From assembly GCF_015101885.1 (NCBI RefSeq), contig NZ_CP062941.1:310001-374000 (forward strand): a DNA stretch of 64,000 nt, given 5' to 3'. Below are positions 17,285-32,755 of this stretch, one piece after another. Numbering within the stretch: position 1 is the stretch's first letter; every line of letters begins with the position of its first letter. This stretch comes from Massilia litorea (lineage in GTDB: Bacteria; Pseudomonadota; Gammaproteobacteria; Burkholderiales; Burkholderiaceae_D). Both the position numbers and the translations under genes were made by a program. The notes beneath the pieces are model-generated. The model was not told where the DNA came from. It was given only the letters and a program-made list of their open reading frames with translations, and made no database searches.

Positions 17285-18202
17285 TCACGGCTTGCGCGGC
17301 CGGAATTGCACGATCGCCTCCCCCGCCGCCGTCGTCTTCGGCACGGGCCGGAACGCGTGGCCATAAATCACCTCGAAACTCAAGCCAATCTTGCCGTCCG
17401 CCCCACGCTGCGCTTCCAGTGCATCCACCATGCGCTGCCAGGCCGCGCGCCCGACCAGCCCGCGCCGGCGCGTCGCCAGCGGGTTGCCGCCGATCGCCCG
17501 CACATCCGCCAGCAGCGCCTCGACCGTGCCATAGGTGACGGTGATGCGCTCGGCATCCATCACCGGCGTCGAGAAGCCGGCTTCCACCAGTTGATCGCCG
17601 AAATCGTGCATGTCGACGAAGGGCAAGGTATGCGGCGATTCGTCGAGCTCGGCAAAGGCGGCGCGCAGTTCCTTGAAGGTGTCGGGACCGAAATTCGAGA
17701 ACATCAATAAACCATCGACGCGCAGCACGCGGCGCCACTCGGCGAACACGCGGTCGGGCTGCGGATGCCAGTGCAGCGCCAGGTTCGACCACACCAGGTC
17801 GAGCGAGTTCGGACCGAATGGCAGGATTCCAAAGTCGCCGCAAAGAAGATCGACGCCGGCCTTGGCCGGCATCAGGCGGCTGAGCATCTGGTTCAGCGAG
17901 CGCAGCGCCGGCGCCGGCGCTTTAGCCTCGGCCAGCATGGCGCTCGAGGCATCCATGCCGATGATCTGGGCCGCCGGATAGGTTTTTTGCAGGGTGCCGA
18001 GATCGGGCCCGGTGCCGCAGCCGGCGTCGAGCACGCGCTGCGGCACGATCTTTACCAGGCTCAGCCGCTCGTGCATGCGCGCGGCGATCTCGCGGCGCAG
18101 GAAGTCGGCAGCGGCCACGCGCTGCGGTTCCGCGAACAGTGCACGCACACGCGACTGGTCAATCGGTGCGCTCATTTTCGATGGGGACGAGGGAGAAGCC
18201 AT
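17285..18202 (-). CDS. bioC: Malonyl-[acyl-carrier protein] O-methyltransferase
   Basis: 305 residues (278 to 296 if a later ATG such as 18175 is used). Class I SAM methyltransferase: motif I VLDAGCGTGPDLG, then IIGMDASSAMLAEA, LLCGDFGILPF and the BioC-like WSNLALHWHPQPDRVFAEWRRVLR, followed by FSNFGPDTFKELR. BioC methylates malonyl-ACP to start pimelate synthesis for biotin. It is divergent from comF, a pairing common in betaproteobacteria. Neither candidate start has a strong ribosome site. Confidence 0.88.
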   Translation of the reverse strand: MASPSSPSKMSAPIDQSRVRALFAEPQRVAAADFLRREIAARMHERLSLVKIVPQRVLDAGCGTGPDLGTLQKTYPAAQIIGMDASSAMLAEAKAPAPALRSLNQMLSRLMPAKAGVDLLCGDFGILPFGPNSLDLVWSNLALHWHPQPDRVFAEWRRVLRVDGLLMFSNFGPDTFKELRAAFAELDESPHTLPFVDMHDFGDQLVEAGFSTPVMDAERITVTYGTVEALLADVRAIGGNPLATRRRGLVGRAAWQRMVDALEAQRGADGKIGLSFEVIYGHAFRPVPKTTAAGEAIVQFRPRKP

Positions 18203-18264
18203 GGTTCTGTTGCGTTCAAATGAGATAATGGCGGAAGTGTACAGGTTTGCGGAGAGCCGAGCCG

Positions 18265-19023
18265 ATGGGTGAGCGCATCGAACCGTTGTTGCTGCGCTGG
18301 CCGCGCGCCCTGGCCGGCCGGCTGCTGCCCATGCTGTTGCCAAGTTCGTGCGCCCTGTGCGGCGAGCAGGCGCCGGGTGCCGTCTGCGCGTCCTGCACGC
18401 TGAGTTACGCGGCGCCTGGCGGACCGCGCTGTCCCTGCTGCGCCAACCCGCTTGGCCCAACAGAACTGCCCGGGCAAGCCTGCGGCGCCTGCCTTGCCGA
18501 CGAACCGGCTCATGATGCCACGGTCGTCGCCGTCGATTACGCGGCGCCGCTCGACGGCCTGGTGCTCGGCCTGAAATTCGGCGCCCGGCTGCCGCTGGCG
18601 CCCTGGTGCGCGGGCCTGCTGCGGGACGCGGTGCTGGCGCGGCCCGGCTTGCCCCTGCCCGATCTGCTGTGCCCGGTCCCGCTGGGGCCGCGCCGCTTGC
18701 GGGAGCGCGGCTTCAACCAGGCGCTCGAGATCGCCCGGCCGCTGGCGAGTGCGCTCGGTGTCGGGCTGCAGCCGCGCCTGGCAACGCGTGCCGTCGAGAC
18801 GGCCGCGCAGTCGGGCGTGAGGCCGCGCGAACGGGCGGCCAACATCCGCGGCGCCTTCGAGATCGCGCCGGACATGGCAGAGAGAATACAGGGCCGCCAC
18901 GTCGGCGTCGTCGACGACGTCATGACGAGCGGCCACACATTGAACGAACTGGCCGCCACCCTGAAGGCGGCCGGCGCGCTGCGGGTGACGAACCTGGTGT
19001 TCGCCCGCACGCCACCCCATTGA
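18265..19023 (+). CDS. comF: ComF family phosphoribosyltransferase-like protein
   Basis: 252 residues. N-terminal zinc-ribbon-like cysteines (CALCGEQ, CASC, CPCC, CGACL, about residues 29-80), then a PRTase domain with CPVPLGPRRLRERGFNQ and the PRPP loop VVDDVMTSGHT. ComF is needed for DNA uptake in competent bacteria; elsewhere its role is less clear. ATG 18265 has GGAGAG 8 nt upstream. Immediately followed by trmL. Confidence 0.88.
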   Translation: MGERIEPLLLRWPRALAGRLLPMLLPSSCALCGEQAPGAVCASCTLSYAAPGGPRCPCCANPLGPTELPGQACGACLADEPAHDATVVAVDYAAPLDGLVLGLKFGARLPLAPWCAGLLRDAVLARPGLPLPDLLCPVPLGPRRLRERGFNQALEIARPLASALGVGLQPRLATRAVETAAQSGVRPRERAANIRGAFEIAPDMAERIQGRHVGVVDDVMTSGHTLNELAATLKAAGALRVTNLVFARTPPH

Positions 19024-19037
19024 TCGAGGAGAAGCGC

Positions 19038-19508
19038 TTGTTTCACGTAGTCCTGTTTGAACCGGAAATCCCGCCCAACACGGGCAACGTCATCCGCCTG
19101 TGCGCCAACACCGGCGTCCAGTTGCACCTGATCGAACCGCTCGGTTTCCCCCTCGACGACGCCAAGATGCGCCGCGCCGGGCTCGATTACCACGACTACG
19201 CGACGATGAAGGTGCACAAGAACTGGGAAGCCTTCCTGGCGGACACCCAGCCCGACCCGAGCCGCATGTTCGCGCTGACGACCCACGGTTCCTCCCCCTT
19301 CGCCGACGCCGCATTCAAACCGGGCGACGTGTTCGTCTTCGGACCCGAATCGCGCGGCCTCGCACCTGCCTTCCGCGAAAGCTTTCCGGCATCCCAACGC
19401 ATCCGCCTGCCGATGATGCCGGACAACCGCAGCCTGAACCTGTCGAACACGGTGGCGGTCGTGGTCTACGAGGCCTGGCGCCAGAACGGTTACGCCGGCG
19501 GCGTCTGA
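19038..19508 (+). CDS. trmL: tRNA (cytidine(34)-2'-O)-methyltransferase
   Basis: 156 residues, the normal TrmL length, made of one SPOUT knot domain: FHVVLFEPEIPPNTGN, IRLCANTG, LHLIEPLGFPLDD, FGPESRGL and the knot MMPDNRSLNLSNTVAVVVYEA. It methylates the wobble base of some leucine tRNAs. It starts at TTG 19038 with GAGGAG 6 nt upstream, 14 nt after comF, so the pair is likely an operon. Confidence 0.93.
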   Translation: MFHVVLFEPEIPPNTGNVIRLCANTGVQLHLIEPLGFPLDDAKMRRAGLDYHDYATMKVHKNWEAFLADTQPDPSRMFALTTHGSSPFADAAFKPGDVFVFGPESRGLAPAFRESFPASQRIRLPMMPDNRSLNLSNTVAVVVYEAWRQNGYAGGV

Positions 19509-19577
19509 ACGCAGTACTTGACCCTGCGCGCGGCGGACAGGCACACTGCTCGGCACGCACACTGCCGAGGAGCCGCA

Positions 19578-20426
19578 TTGACCAACCGCCGAACCGTGTT
19601 ACAGGCCGCCGCCGCGCTGGCCGCCCTCGCCGCCTGCGCACGCGCCGGTGCCCAGTCGGCGCTTGCCGCGGCGCCGCTGGCGATCGGCGACACCTTCATG
19701 CTGCCCTCCAGCGTGCTCGGTGAGAACCGCCGCATCAATGTTTATAACGCGCCGGCCGCAAACGGCGCGCCCCTGCCCGTCCTGTACATGCCTGACGGCG
19801 GCCTGGAAGAGGATTTCCTGCATATCGCGGGATTGCTGCAGATCTCGGTCGCGAGCGGCACCATGCGCCCGTTCATGCTCGTCGGTATCGAAAACACGCA
19901 GCGCCGCCGCGACCTGACGGGCCCCAGCGACGATCCGGAAGACCGCAAGATCGCGCCCGTGATCGGGCGCTCGGAAGCGTTTCGCGCTTTCATCCGCACC
20001 GAGCTGATGCCGGCGATTAGCGGGCGTTACCGGACCACGGGCGAAACGGCCATCGTCGGCGAATCGCTGGCCGGCCTGTTCGTGATGGAAACGTATTTTG
20101 TCGCCCCGGAGATGTTCGACACCTATATCGCCGTCGATCCGAGCCTGTGGTGGAATCGCGAAGGCTTGCTGGCGAAGGGGGCGGCGCAGCTGCGCACGCG
20201 GCGTCATGGGAATAAAACGCTGTTCGTCGCCGCCAGCGGCGAACCGGGTATGCCGGCGCTCGCTGGCCGGCTCAAGCAAGTGTTCGACACGGCCGCAGCA
20301 CCCGGTCTGCGCTTCGAACTGGCGGCCTTCCCCGAAGAAAACCACCGTACGGTCTACCATCCGGCTGCGCTGCGCGCATTCCGGACGGCTTTCCGCAAGC
20401 CCGCCGAACAGCGCGGGCCAGGATAG
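19578..20426 (+). CDS. Exported alpha/beta hydrolase, esterase D/IroE-like
   Basis: 282 residues. The N-terminus TNRRTVLQAAAALAALAAC has a twin-arginine and a lipobox-like Cys, so it may be Tat-exported and lipid-anchored. The catalytic domain resembles putative esterases of the Fes/IroE type: LPVLYMPDGG, nucleophile in GESLAGLF, and His in PEENHRTVYHPA. Start TTG 19578 has GAGGAG 5 nt upstream. The substrate could be a siderophore ester or other ester; nothing nearby decides. It converges on katE with one base between stops and no terminator. Confidence 0.75.
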   Translation: MTNRRTVLQAAAALAALAACARAGAQSALAAAPLAIGDTFMLPSSVLGENRRINVYNAPAANGAPLPVLYMPDGGLEEDFLHIAGLLQISVASGTMRPFMLVGIENTQRRRDLTGPSDDPEDRKIAPVIGRSEAFRAFIRTELMPAISGRYRTTGETAIVGESLAGLFVMETYFVAPEMFDTYIAVDPSLWWNREGLLAKGAAQLRTRRHGNKTLFVAASGEPGMPALAGRLKQVFDTAAAPGLRFELAAFPEENHRTVYHPAALRAFRTAFRKPAEQRGPG

Positions 20427-20427
20427 A

Positions 20428-22827
<2,400 letters not shown>

Positions 22828-22897
22828 GCGGTCCTCGCTGGTTGATCAGTTGTCTTCGATTCAACGAACAACATAACCGACCAGCAGTGAGCGCTAT

Positions 22898-22911
22898 GTT
22901 AGTGAACTAAC
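22898..22911. promoter_or_regulatory. Palindrome GTTAGT-GA-ACTAAC upstream of katE
   Basis: A 14-bp perfect inverted repeat in the 151-bp gap between the diguanylate cyclase stop and the katE start, in the position expected of a promoter operator. Similar sites are noted at 31945-31958 and 47349-47364. Confidence 0.35.
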
Positions 22912-22978
22912 GCAATTGATCAGGCAACAAGTATTCCCTCGACAAAGGCGCATTGCATTTCCCAGCCAGAAATAACAA

Positions 22979-23910
22979 TTATCCCGCGTCAGTAAGCGCT
23001 TCTTGCGCGCCCCGCCACATCACCCGATTGCGTCCGCCCTGCTTGGCCCGATACAACTGCACATCCGCCGCCTCGAACAGCGCTGCCGAGCTTTCCGCCT
23101 GGGCCGGGTCGAGGCTGGCGCCGCCGATGCTGACCGTGATGCAGGACGCCGCCGCGGAACCGGCATGGGCGATCATCAGCTCGGCCACTGCCTGGCGCAA
23201 GGCCTGCGCGATCTGCAGCGCCTGAACGGCATCGGTTTCCGGCATCAGGAGCACCAGCTCTTCGCCGCCGTAGCGCGCCGCCAGGTCGGCCGGGCGCCGC
23301 ATGTGGGTGCCGGCCACGCGCGCAACCGCACGCAGGGCGCGGTCGCCGGCCGGGTGGCCATATAAATCGTTGAACTGTTTAAAGGAGTCGATGTCGAGCA
23401 GGGCCAGCGACAGCGGCCGGCCGCTGCGGCGGGCGCGCTGCCATTCGAGGTCGTAGACGTCGTCGAAGCGGCGCCGGTTGGCCAGCTCGGTCAGGCCGTC
23501 GACGTGGGCCAGGTGTTCGAGCAGGCGCCGCTGGCGCACCAATTGAAGGTGCAGCGCCACCCGCGCCAGCACCACCGTCGCATTGAAGGGCTTGGCGATG
23601 TAGTCGGAGGCGCCCATCTTGAGGCCGGCCGCTTCGTCTTCCGGACGGTCGAGGCCCGAAATGAAGATGACCGAGACGTGTTCGGTCTGGGGCGTGGCGC
23701 GCAGGCGGCGCAGGACTTCGAAGCCGCTCATGTCCGGCATCATCACGTCGAGCAGGACCAGGTCGGGCACGTGGCGCGTCGCGCGCTCGACGGCCTGGGC
23801 GCCGTTCTTCGCGAGCAGCACCGTGTACTCGGGCTGGAGCAGCTCGCACAGCACGTCACGGTTGACCGGGTCGTCGTCGGCGACCAGGACTTTCTGCGGT
23901 TCGGCTGGCG

Positions 23911-23914
<4 letters not shown>
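22979..23914 (-). CDS. Receiver-GGDEF response regulator, diguanylate cyclase
   Basis: 311 residues. Receiver at about 8-120 with phospho-Asp in LVLLDVMMPDMSG and Lys in IAKPFN, then GGDEF at about 150-305 with active motif GGEEL and an inhibitory-site RxxD exactly five residues upstream (RPADLAARYGGEEL). Such proteins make c-di-GMP on phosphorylation. ATG 23914 is preferred: it overlaps the kinase stop (ATGA) and has GGAGGA at good spacing, whereas ATG 23920 is too close to that site. Last gene of the five-gene operon, so probably the output of the hybrid kinase. Confidence 0.9.
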
Positions 23915-27359
<3,445 letters not shown>

Positions 27360-27363
<4 letters not shown>

Positions 27364-28790
27364 GCGGCTTCCTCCTGTGGGCTTGGGGCGGCATCGGGGC
27401 GGAAGCGGCGCTCGATGCTGTTCATCCAGCGGGGCGCCTGCGGGTCGACGTCCCAGTCGTTCACGGCGCCCGCGACCTGGCGCAGCAGCGCTTCGGGCAG
27501 TTTCAGGGGCCGCGTCTGGTCCATCAGGAAGCGCACCGTCAGGCGGTAGCCGAGGATGCGCGTGGCCAGGCGCGCGATCGAAAAGCCGGGCCGGACCACC
27601 CGCGCCAGGGTATCGACGGCGCGCGTCACGCCCATGCCGAGCGCGAACAGGGCGCGCGAAACCAGGGACACGCGCCCGTCCAGTCCCAGGTCCGCCGCCG
27701 TCTCGCGTCCGCACAGGTAGCGCGTCAGCAGCACCGGGAAGGGTTTTAACGAACGCAGTGGAATCTCGGCCTGCATCGCCCCCATCAGGGCGTTCGCCAG
27801 CGCCGGGCGCGGGTCGGTGCTGCGCGCATGGAACGCGGCGCCGGCCTTGCGCGTGGCCGGCGCATGGCGGGCTGCAGCCAGCGCGCGTCCGTCGCCCTGC
27901 AGGCGCGCGAACAGGGCCTCGGCTTCCTTCATCGTTTGCACCAGCAGGCTTTGCTCGATGCCGAGCAGGTGGCCGACCACGTTCCAGGCGTGCAGGTAGG
28001 CGCCCTCCTCCTCTTTTGTCAGGCCCAGGCCGAGGCGGCGCAGGCTGCGCAGGAAGACATAGTGAAACGTGAGCAGCGTATAGGCCAGCTCTTGCTGGTT
28101 GCAGGGCAGGCCGTTGGCGTTCACGTCCCAGCCGCGCGCGAACAGGGTTTGATACAGGCCCTTGCCTTCGGGCAGCAAGGCGGGTACCGCGGCGCCGTGT
28201 TCGAGCGCCTCGCCCGGGTTGCCGCGCACGATCAGGTGGCGGATCGTGGCGTGGATCAGGCGCACCTTGAGCACCTGCGCCACCCCGCCGCCGTCGGCAT
28301 CGAGCAGGCCGCCGCGCAGCATCACCGGGAAGATCATCGCCGCCGTCGACCGCACCCGGTAGTCGGTGTGCCGCTCGAGCTGGCCGGCCGTGTGCAGCAC
28401 GCTGGCCAGGTCAACCGGCACATAACACTCGGGCAGGCTGGCGCAAAACAGCAGCGTGCACGAGAGCATGCTCATGTCGACGAAGACCGATTCCGCGCAG
28501 CCGACCTTGCCGGCGTCGACCCAGGCGGGCAGCCGGCGTGCCTGCCGTACGTAGTCTTCGAGCGCTGCGGCGATCGGCGCCGGGGTCTGCGCAGCAGCGG
28601 TCCAGCCATCGAGCGCGCCGTTGGTCTCCCAGCCTGCCAGCTCGCGGTTGACGACCGCGATCGCGTCCCAGCGCGACAGGGCCGGCGTGCCCTCGCCCCA
28701 TGGCCCGAGGATGCGCGCGATGGTGTCGTCGGCCAGCGGATCGGCGCGCAGGCGCGGGTCGGCGGCGACCGGTTCAGACATGGTCCCCAT
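27360..28790 (-). CDS. Oxygenase MpaB family protein (DUF2236, Lcp-like)
   Basis: 476 residues, mostly helical, with no signal peptide seen. It has the DUF2236 pattern: an Arg/His helix RLIHATIRHLIVRG (His180, Arg184, His185), NQQELAYTLLTFHYVF and AYLHAWNVVGHLLGI. The superfamily includes fungal MpaB oxygenase and the latex-clearing protein Lcp, which uses heme to cleave polyisoprene; most bacterial members have unknown substrates. ATG 28790 overlaps the upstream stop (TGATG), with GGGGGAGG nearby; ATG 28781 is an alternative. It lies between a CruF-like gene and a sensor kinase, so it may make or destroy the signal sensed. Confidence 0.78.
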
Positions 28791-29596
28791 CACGCCTCCC
28801 CCGCCAGGCGCACGCCCGGCTGGCGCCAGCGGCTCCAGCCGCACAGGGCGGCCAGCAGCGGAATGCCCATTGCGAACACGGCGATGGCGCGCGTTTCGAC
28901 CGGTACGCCGAGCAGCGCCTGGAACAGCAGGCTGCCGCCGTAGATCGCCAGCGGCACGGCGATGTCGCGCGGCGCCACCGGCACCCTGGCGACCGGCGGC
29001 TGCCGCCGCAGGGTCAGGCGGAACAGGAAGACGATGACGAAGGAGACGAACATCCAGCCGGCGAAGCCCTGCAGGGTTTCGCCGAACCAGCCGCCGTCGG
29101 TCTCCGTCATGATCCAGGCCTTCAGCTTGAACACCATGTAGGGATCGGCGCCGAGGTCATAGGCGGTGACGACCATCGCCGCCAGCAGCGACTGCGCCAG
29201 CGTCTGCCCGAGCGCGGTGGCGCCGTCGCTCGGCGTCTGCCAGACGATCAGGTTGGCGATCACGTAGCCGATATAGCTCAGGGCGAACCACATCAGCGCG
29301 ATCACGAAAGGGACCTTGCCGATGCGCGGCCCGAGCACCTCGGTATAGGTATAGGAACCGAAGAACCAGCCATAGGTCGAGCCGAGCTGCTCGGCCGTCC
29401 AGCCGAGGACGACCGCGATCAGCACGAAGCGCAGCGCCGCGCGCGCGCCCAGCACGTGGACGGCGCTGCTGGCGCAGCAGGCGAACATCAGCACCGAACT
29501 GGCCACCAGCAGGCCGCTGGTGTCGCCCAGCGCGCGCACGAGCAGGCTTGCCGCCACCAGGGCCAGCAGGACGAGGGTGATGCGCGGGAGCGTCAT
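28790..29596 (-). CDS. Carotenoid biosynthesis protein family (CruF/DUF422) membrane protein
   Basis: 268 residues with about seven membrane helices and the DUF422 signatures ERLG-like region WTAEQLGSTYGWFFGSYTYT, PFVIALMWFALSY and TAYDLGADPYMVFKLKAWIM, the last being the family's Asp-rich membrane motif. CruF members hydrate carotenoid ends; other members are uncharacterised. No other carotenoid genes are in the window, so a role on some other isoprenoid or lipid is possible. It is 14 nt downstream of the TonB receptor and overlaps the oxygenase. Confidence 0.78.
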   Translation of the reverse strand: MTLPRITLVLLALVAASLLVRALGDTSGLLVASSVLMFACCASSAVHVLGARAALRFVLIAVVLGWTAEQLGSTYGWFFGSYTYTEVLGPRIGKVPFVIALMWFALSYIGYVIANLIVWQTPSDGATALGQTLAQSLLAAMVVTAYDLGADPYMVFKLKAWIMTETDGGWFGETLQGFAGWMFVSFVIVFLFRLTLRRQPPVARVPVAPRDIAVPLAIYGGSLLFQALLGVPVETRAIAVFAMGIPLLAALCGWSRWRQPGVRLAGEA

Positions 29597-29610
29597 GGAT
29601 GGACTTCCGT

Positions 29611-31827
29611 TCAGAACCGGTAATCGACGCGCAAGGCGACTGCGCGCGGCTCGCTCGGCACGGTCATGCCGAAGCTGTCGATCGTGACCGGCTCGACCTT
29701 GTTCTGCAGGTTCTTCACGCGCAGCAGCACGCTCCAGGGCGAACCCGCCGGCTCGTAGCCCAGGCGCATATCGGTCTCGGTGCGGCCCGGAATCCGGTAG
29801 CGCAGCAGCTGGCTCGGCACGCCGATCGTGGATTCACTGCTGCTGCGCGAGAAGACGCCGGCTTTCATTACGCCGTCGCGCAGCTGGAAGCCATGTTCGT
29901 AGCCGAGCGTGAACACGGCGCGCGGCGCGCGGTCGAGTTTGTAACCGGCCCAGGAGTGAACGCCGTCCGGGCTGTAGGCGAGATAGTGGGCGTCGGTGAA
30001 CGCGAGCGTATAACTCAGGCGCCCTGCCGCCACCGGTTTCAGCACGCCCTCCACTTCCACGCCCTTGACGCTGGCGGCGCCCGCGTTGGCGGTGACGAAG
30101 CGCGGCACGCCCTGCACCATGGCCACGCCCGACAGCTGCAGGTTGTCGTAGGCGTAGCGGTAGGCGCTGAGGTTCAGGCCGGCGCGGTTGGCCCAGAAGC
30201 GGGTCTTGATACCCAGCTCGTAAGCCTTCAGCGTTTCGGGACGGTAGACCAGCGTAGGATCCGGCGCCGCTCCGTCATTGAAGCCACCCGACTTGTAGCC
30301 GGTCGAGACCGTGGCATAGGCCATGGTCGATGGCGCCAGGTCGAACTCGGCGCCGAGGCGCCAGGTGGTCTTGCCGGTGGCAAGGGCGGCCGCATTCGGC
30401 AGGGCGATATCGGTGGCCGGGTTGAACACCTGTTCCTGCTGCAGGTTGGTCGAACCGTAGCGCGACTTGCGGTCTTCGGTACGGCGGGCGCCGGCGGTCA
30501 GGCGCAAGCCGTCCAACGCGCGCCATGTGACCTGGCCGAAGAGCGCGCGGCTGCTTGAGGTGACCGGATTCGACGGGAACACGTAGTACGGAGGCAGCCC
30601 GATGAGTTCGAGGTCGCGGAAGGTGGCCAGCTGCGCCATCTCTTCGCGAAACCAGTAGATGCCGGCCTGCCCCGATACGGGGCCGTTGCCGTTCGTCGCC
30701 ACGCGCAGCTCGTGCGAATCCTGCTCGAAGCTGCCGTCGAAGTCCTGGCGCACGCCCAGCGCGAAGCCGGGCACGATACGGTAGTAATAGTTGACCAGGA
30801 AATCGTGGTCGAACCTGCGGTGCGCGCCCAGGTAGTGCAAGGTGGCCGGGCCCAGGTCCCAGGAGAATTCGGCGCCCAGACCGGTGCTGGCGCGGCGGCT
30901 GTGGCCCTGCTCCGGCACCGTGTTCGGCGGCACGAAGGCATTCGTCAGGCGCGCGACCGTGCCGGCGTCGTACGGTACCGGGTTGCCGGTCTCGATACCC
31001 TGGTAAAAATTCGTGTCGGGGACGATGACGTCGTTGTTGTCGCGCTGGACGCTGCGGTCCAGGCGCAGCAGCAGCGAAGCCGAGGAGCCGAGCGCGAACT
31101 TCGCCGACAGGCGGCCTGTCGTGGCGTCGCGGTCCTGGCCGAGCGTGTGCGGCGTGCCCTGCCCGTTGCGCAGCAGGCTGTCGCGGCGGTTTGTCGACAC
31201 GGCGGCGCGCAGCGCGATGGCGTCGCTCACCGGTACGTTCAGCACCGCGTCGGCCTTGCGGCTGCCGTGGTTGCCCATTTCGACGCCCGCGGCGCCTTCG
31301 AAGCGCGCGGTCGGCGCGCGCGAGATGACGTTGACGACGCCAGCCGTGGTGTTGCGGCCGTACAGGGTGCCCTGCGGGCCGCGCAGCACTTCGATGCGGT
31401 CGACGTCGAGGAAGTCGAGGTTCTGGCCGTGCGGACGGGCGATGTAGATGCCGTCCATCATGAAGGCGGCCGACGGCTCTCCCTTCTCGGTGGCGTCGGC
31501 GTTCGACACGCCGCGGATGGTGATCCGCAGGCCGTCGGCGGCGCCGTTGATGGCCACGCCGGGCAGGCGCGCGCCGATGTCGGACGGGCGATCGAGTCCG
31601 GCCGCGGCGAGCGCGGCGCCGTCGACGACCGACATGGCGACCGGTGTTTTCGATTCAAGGCCGCTGGTGCGCTGCGCGGTGACGATCACTTCCTGGATTC
31701 CGCCTTCGGCCGTATGCATGACTGCGGCGGCCGGCGCCTCCTGTGCTGCCGCGGCAGCGCCGCAGACGATACCCGCGATGGCGAGCGCCAGCGGCGTGAG
31801 GTTCGAACGAACCTGACGATTGGACAT
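29611..31827 (-). CDS. TonB-dependent outer-membrane receptor (first gene of the sensor operon)
   Basis: 738 residues. Signal peptide (about 1-27, ending AAAAAQ), a plug domain (about 45-165) with EVIVTAQR and the plug hallmark VEVLRGPQGTLYGRNTTAGVVN-type sequence, then a beta-barrel ending in VDYRF with terminal Phe. No N-terminal signalling domain of the FecA type. Similar receptors serve siderophores, but also sterol, terpene or aromatic uptake in xenobiotic degraders, so the substrate is open. ATG 31827 has AGGGGA upstream. Leads the operon receptor, CruF-like, MpaB-like, hybrid kinase, GGDEF. Confidence 0.9.
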   Translation of the reverse strand: MSNRQVRSNLTPLALAIAGIVCGAAAAAQEAPAAAVMHTAEGGIQEVIVTAQRTSGLESKTPVAMSVVDGAALAAAGLDRPSDIGARLPGVAINGAADGLRITIRGVSNADATEKGEPSAAFMMDGIYIARPHGQNLDFLDVDRIEVLRGPQGTLYGRNTTAGVVNVISRAPTARFEGAAGVEMGNHGSRKADAVLNVPVSDAIALRAAVSTNRRDSLLRNGQGTPHTLGQDRDATTGRLSAKFALGSSASLLLRLDRSVQRDNNDVIVPDTNFYQGIETGNPVPYDAGTVARLTNAFVPPNTVPEQGHSRRASTGLGAEFSWDLGPATLHYLGAHRRFDHDFLVNYYYRIVPGFALGVRQDFDGSFEQDSHELRVATNGNGPVSGQAGIYWFREEMAQLATFRDLELIGLPPYYVFPSNPVTSSSRALFGQVTWRALDGLRLTAGARRTEDRKSRYGSTNLQQEQVFNPATDIALPNAAALATGKTTWRLGAEFDLAPSTMAYATVSTGYKSGGFNDGAAPDPTLVYRPETLKAYELGIKTRFWANRAGLNLSAYRYAYDNLQLSGVAMVQGVPRFVTANAGAASVKGVEVEGVLKPVAAGRLSYTLAFTDAHYLAYSPDGVHSWAGYKLDRAPRAVFTLGYEHGFQLRDGVMKAGVFSRSSSESTIGVPSQLLRYRIPGRTETDMRLGYEPAGSPWSVLLRVKNLQNKVEPVTIDSFGMTVPSEPRAVALRVDYRF

Positions 31828-32036
31828 GCATTCCCCTAGTCTCTTGATTAAACGCTGACGCCGCCTGAGACGGCGTCCGCCCAATGTGTGTCTGATTTAT
31901 GTCAACACATCTTATGGCTGGGCTTGGACTAGGGCAGTCTATCAGTTAGTGCAACTAGGAAACAGTGCCTTTGAGCGATACCGTGGATGGCCAACAACTG
32001 TTCAGGATTTTGTGTTCCGTATCCACTTTTAAATAG

Positions 32037-32064
32037 TTGCCGTAGGGAATTAAATGCTTACAAT
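32037..32064 (+). promoter_or_regulatory. Candidate promoter for the secreted unknown protein
   Basis: TTGCCG at 32037-32042 and TACAAT at 32059-32064 with a 16-nt spacer, about 30 nt before the ATG at 32094. It is in the A+T-richer divergent gap (31828-32093) shared with the TonB receptor operon. Confidence 0.45.
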
Positions 32065-32093
32065 GGGCGTCCTTTCCCTCACCAGGCATCACC

Positions 32094-32720
32094 ATGAAGA
32101 CAATCGATTCCGCCGGCTTTCGCACCATTGCCCTGCGTTCCGCCTCCGCCCTGCTGCTGAGCTTGTGCGCACTCGCCGGCGCCTCGGCACAGGAAGCGCA
32201 GCCCGCCCCTGCCGCTTCGAACGAAGCGGCCACGCCCGCTCCGGCACGCGTACGCCTGTTCGGCCAGAACGGCCTGATGGTCCATTTTTACCAGAACAGC
32301 AGCTGCATGGGCGGCAAGGGACCGAAGACGACTGTCTCCGGCGGCGTCGGCGACGCGTTCGGTTCGATGTTTGGCCGCGCCAAGAACACCTCGATCGGCA
32401 TGCCCGAGACCCCGACCACCGCCAACCTGGGCAAACGCGACGGCTATTTCTCGAAAGCCTATTTCCGCGAATATGAAATTCCCGGCAACCAGCCGATGGC
32501 GCTGCGGATGGCGTATCAAAGTGCGGCCGGCGCGCCGGGTTCGAAATACTGCCGTAGCTTCGGCGGCACCTTTACGCCGGAAGCCGGCAAGCAGTACGAA
32601 GTGACCCTCGAGGTCTCGCCGTACCAGTGCCTGGCTGTGGTCCATGAAATCGAGCAGGGGGCACAAGGGCCGGCGACTTTGCGCGACGTCGCGGTCACTG
32701 CGACGAAAGATTGCGATTAA
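32094..32720 (+). CDS. Exported protein of unknown function
   Basis: 208 residues. Signal peptide about 1-32 (ALLLSLCALAGASAQ), an Ala/Pro linker to about 50, then a compact domain with FGQNGLMVHFYQNSSCMGG, KRDGYFSKAYFREYEIPGNQP and a Cys-containing C-terminus (Cys near 150, 180 and 207). Several conserved-looking cysteines suggest a disulfide-bonded periplasmic or surface protein. No family was recognised with confidence. It stands alone, divergent from the TonB receptor operon. Confidence 0.7.
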   Translation: MKTIDSAGFRTIALRSASALLLSLCALAGASAQEAQPAPAASNEAATPAPARVRLFGQNGLMVHFYQNSSCMGGKGPKTTVSGGVGDAFGSMFGRAKNTSIGMPETPTTANLGKRDGYFSKAYFREYEIPGNQPMALRMAYQSAAGAPGSKYCRSFGGTFTPEAGKQYEVTLEVSPYQCLAVVHEIEQGAQGPATLRDVAVTATKDCD

Positions 32721-32734
32721 GGAAGGAAGTACAC

Positions 32735-32755
32735 GGCCGGCTGCCTCAGCCGGCC
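32735..32755. terminator. GC-rich hairpin between convergent genes
   Basis: Perfect arms GGCCGGCTG and CAGCCGGCC with a 3-nt loop. It overlaps the last codons of the hldE2-type gene and follows the secreted-protein stop by 14 bp, as expected for a shared convergent terminator. There is no clean U tract. Confidence 0.4.

Noticed and set aside
17059..17364. Minus-strand frame after bioC with a plausible C-terminal sequence
   Set aside because: Its middle is the translated palindromic repeat and its start lies inside bioC in another frame; no ribosome site.
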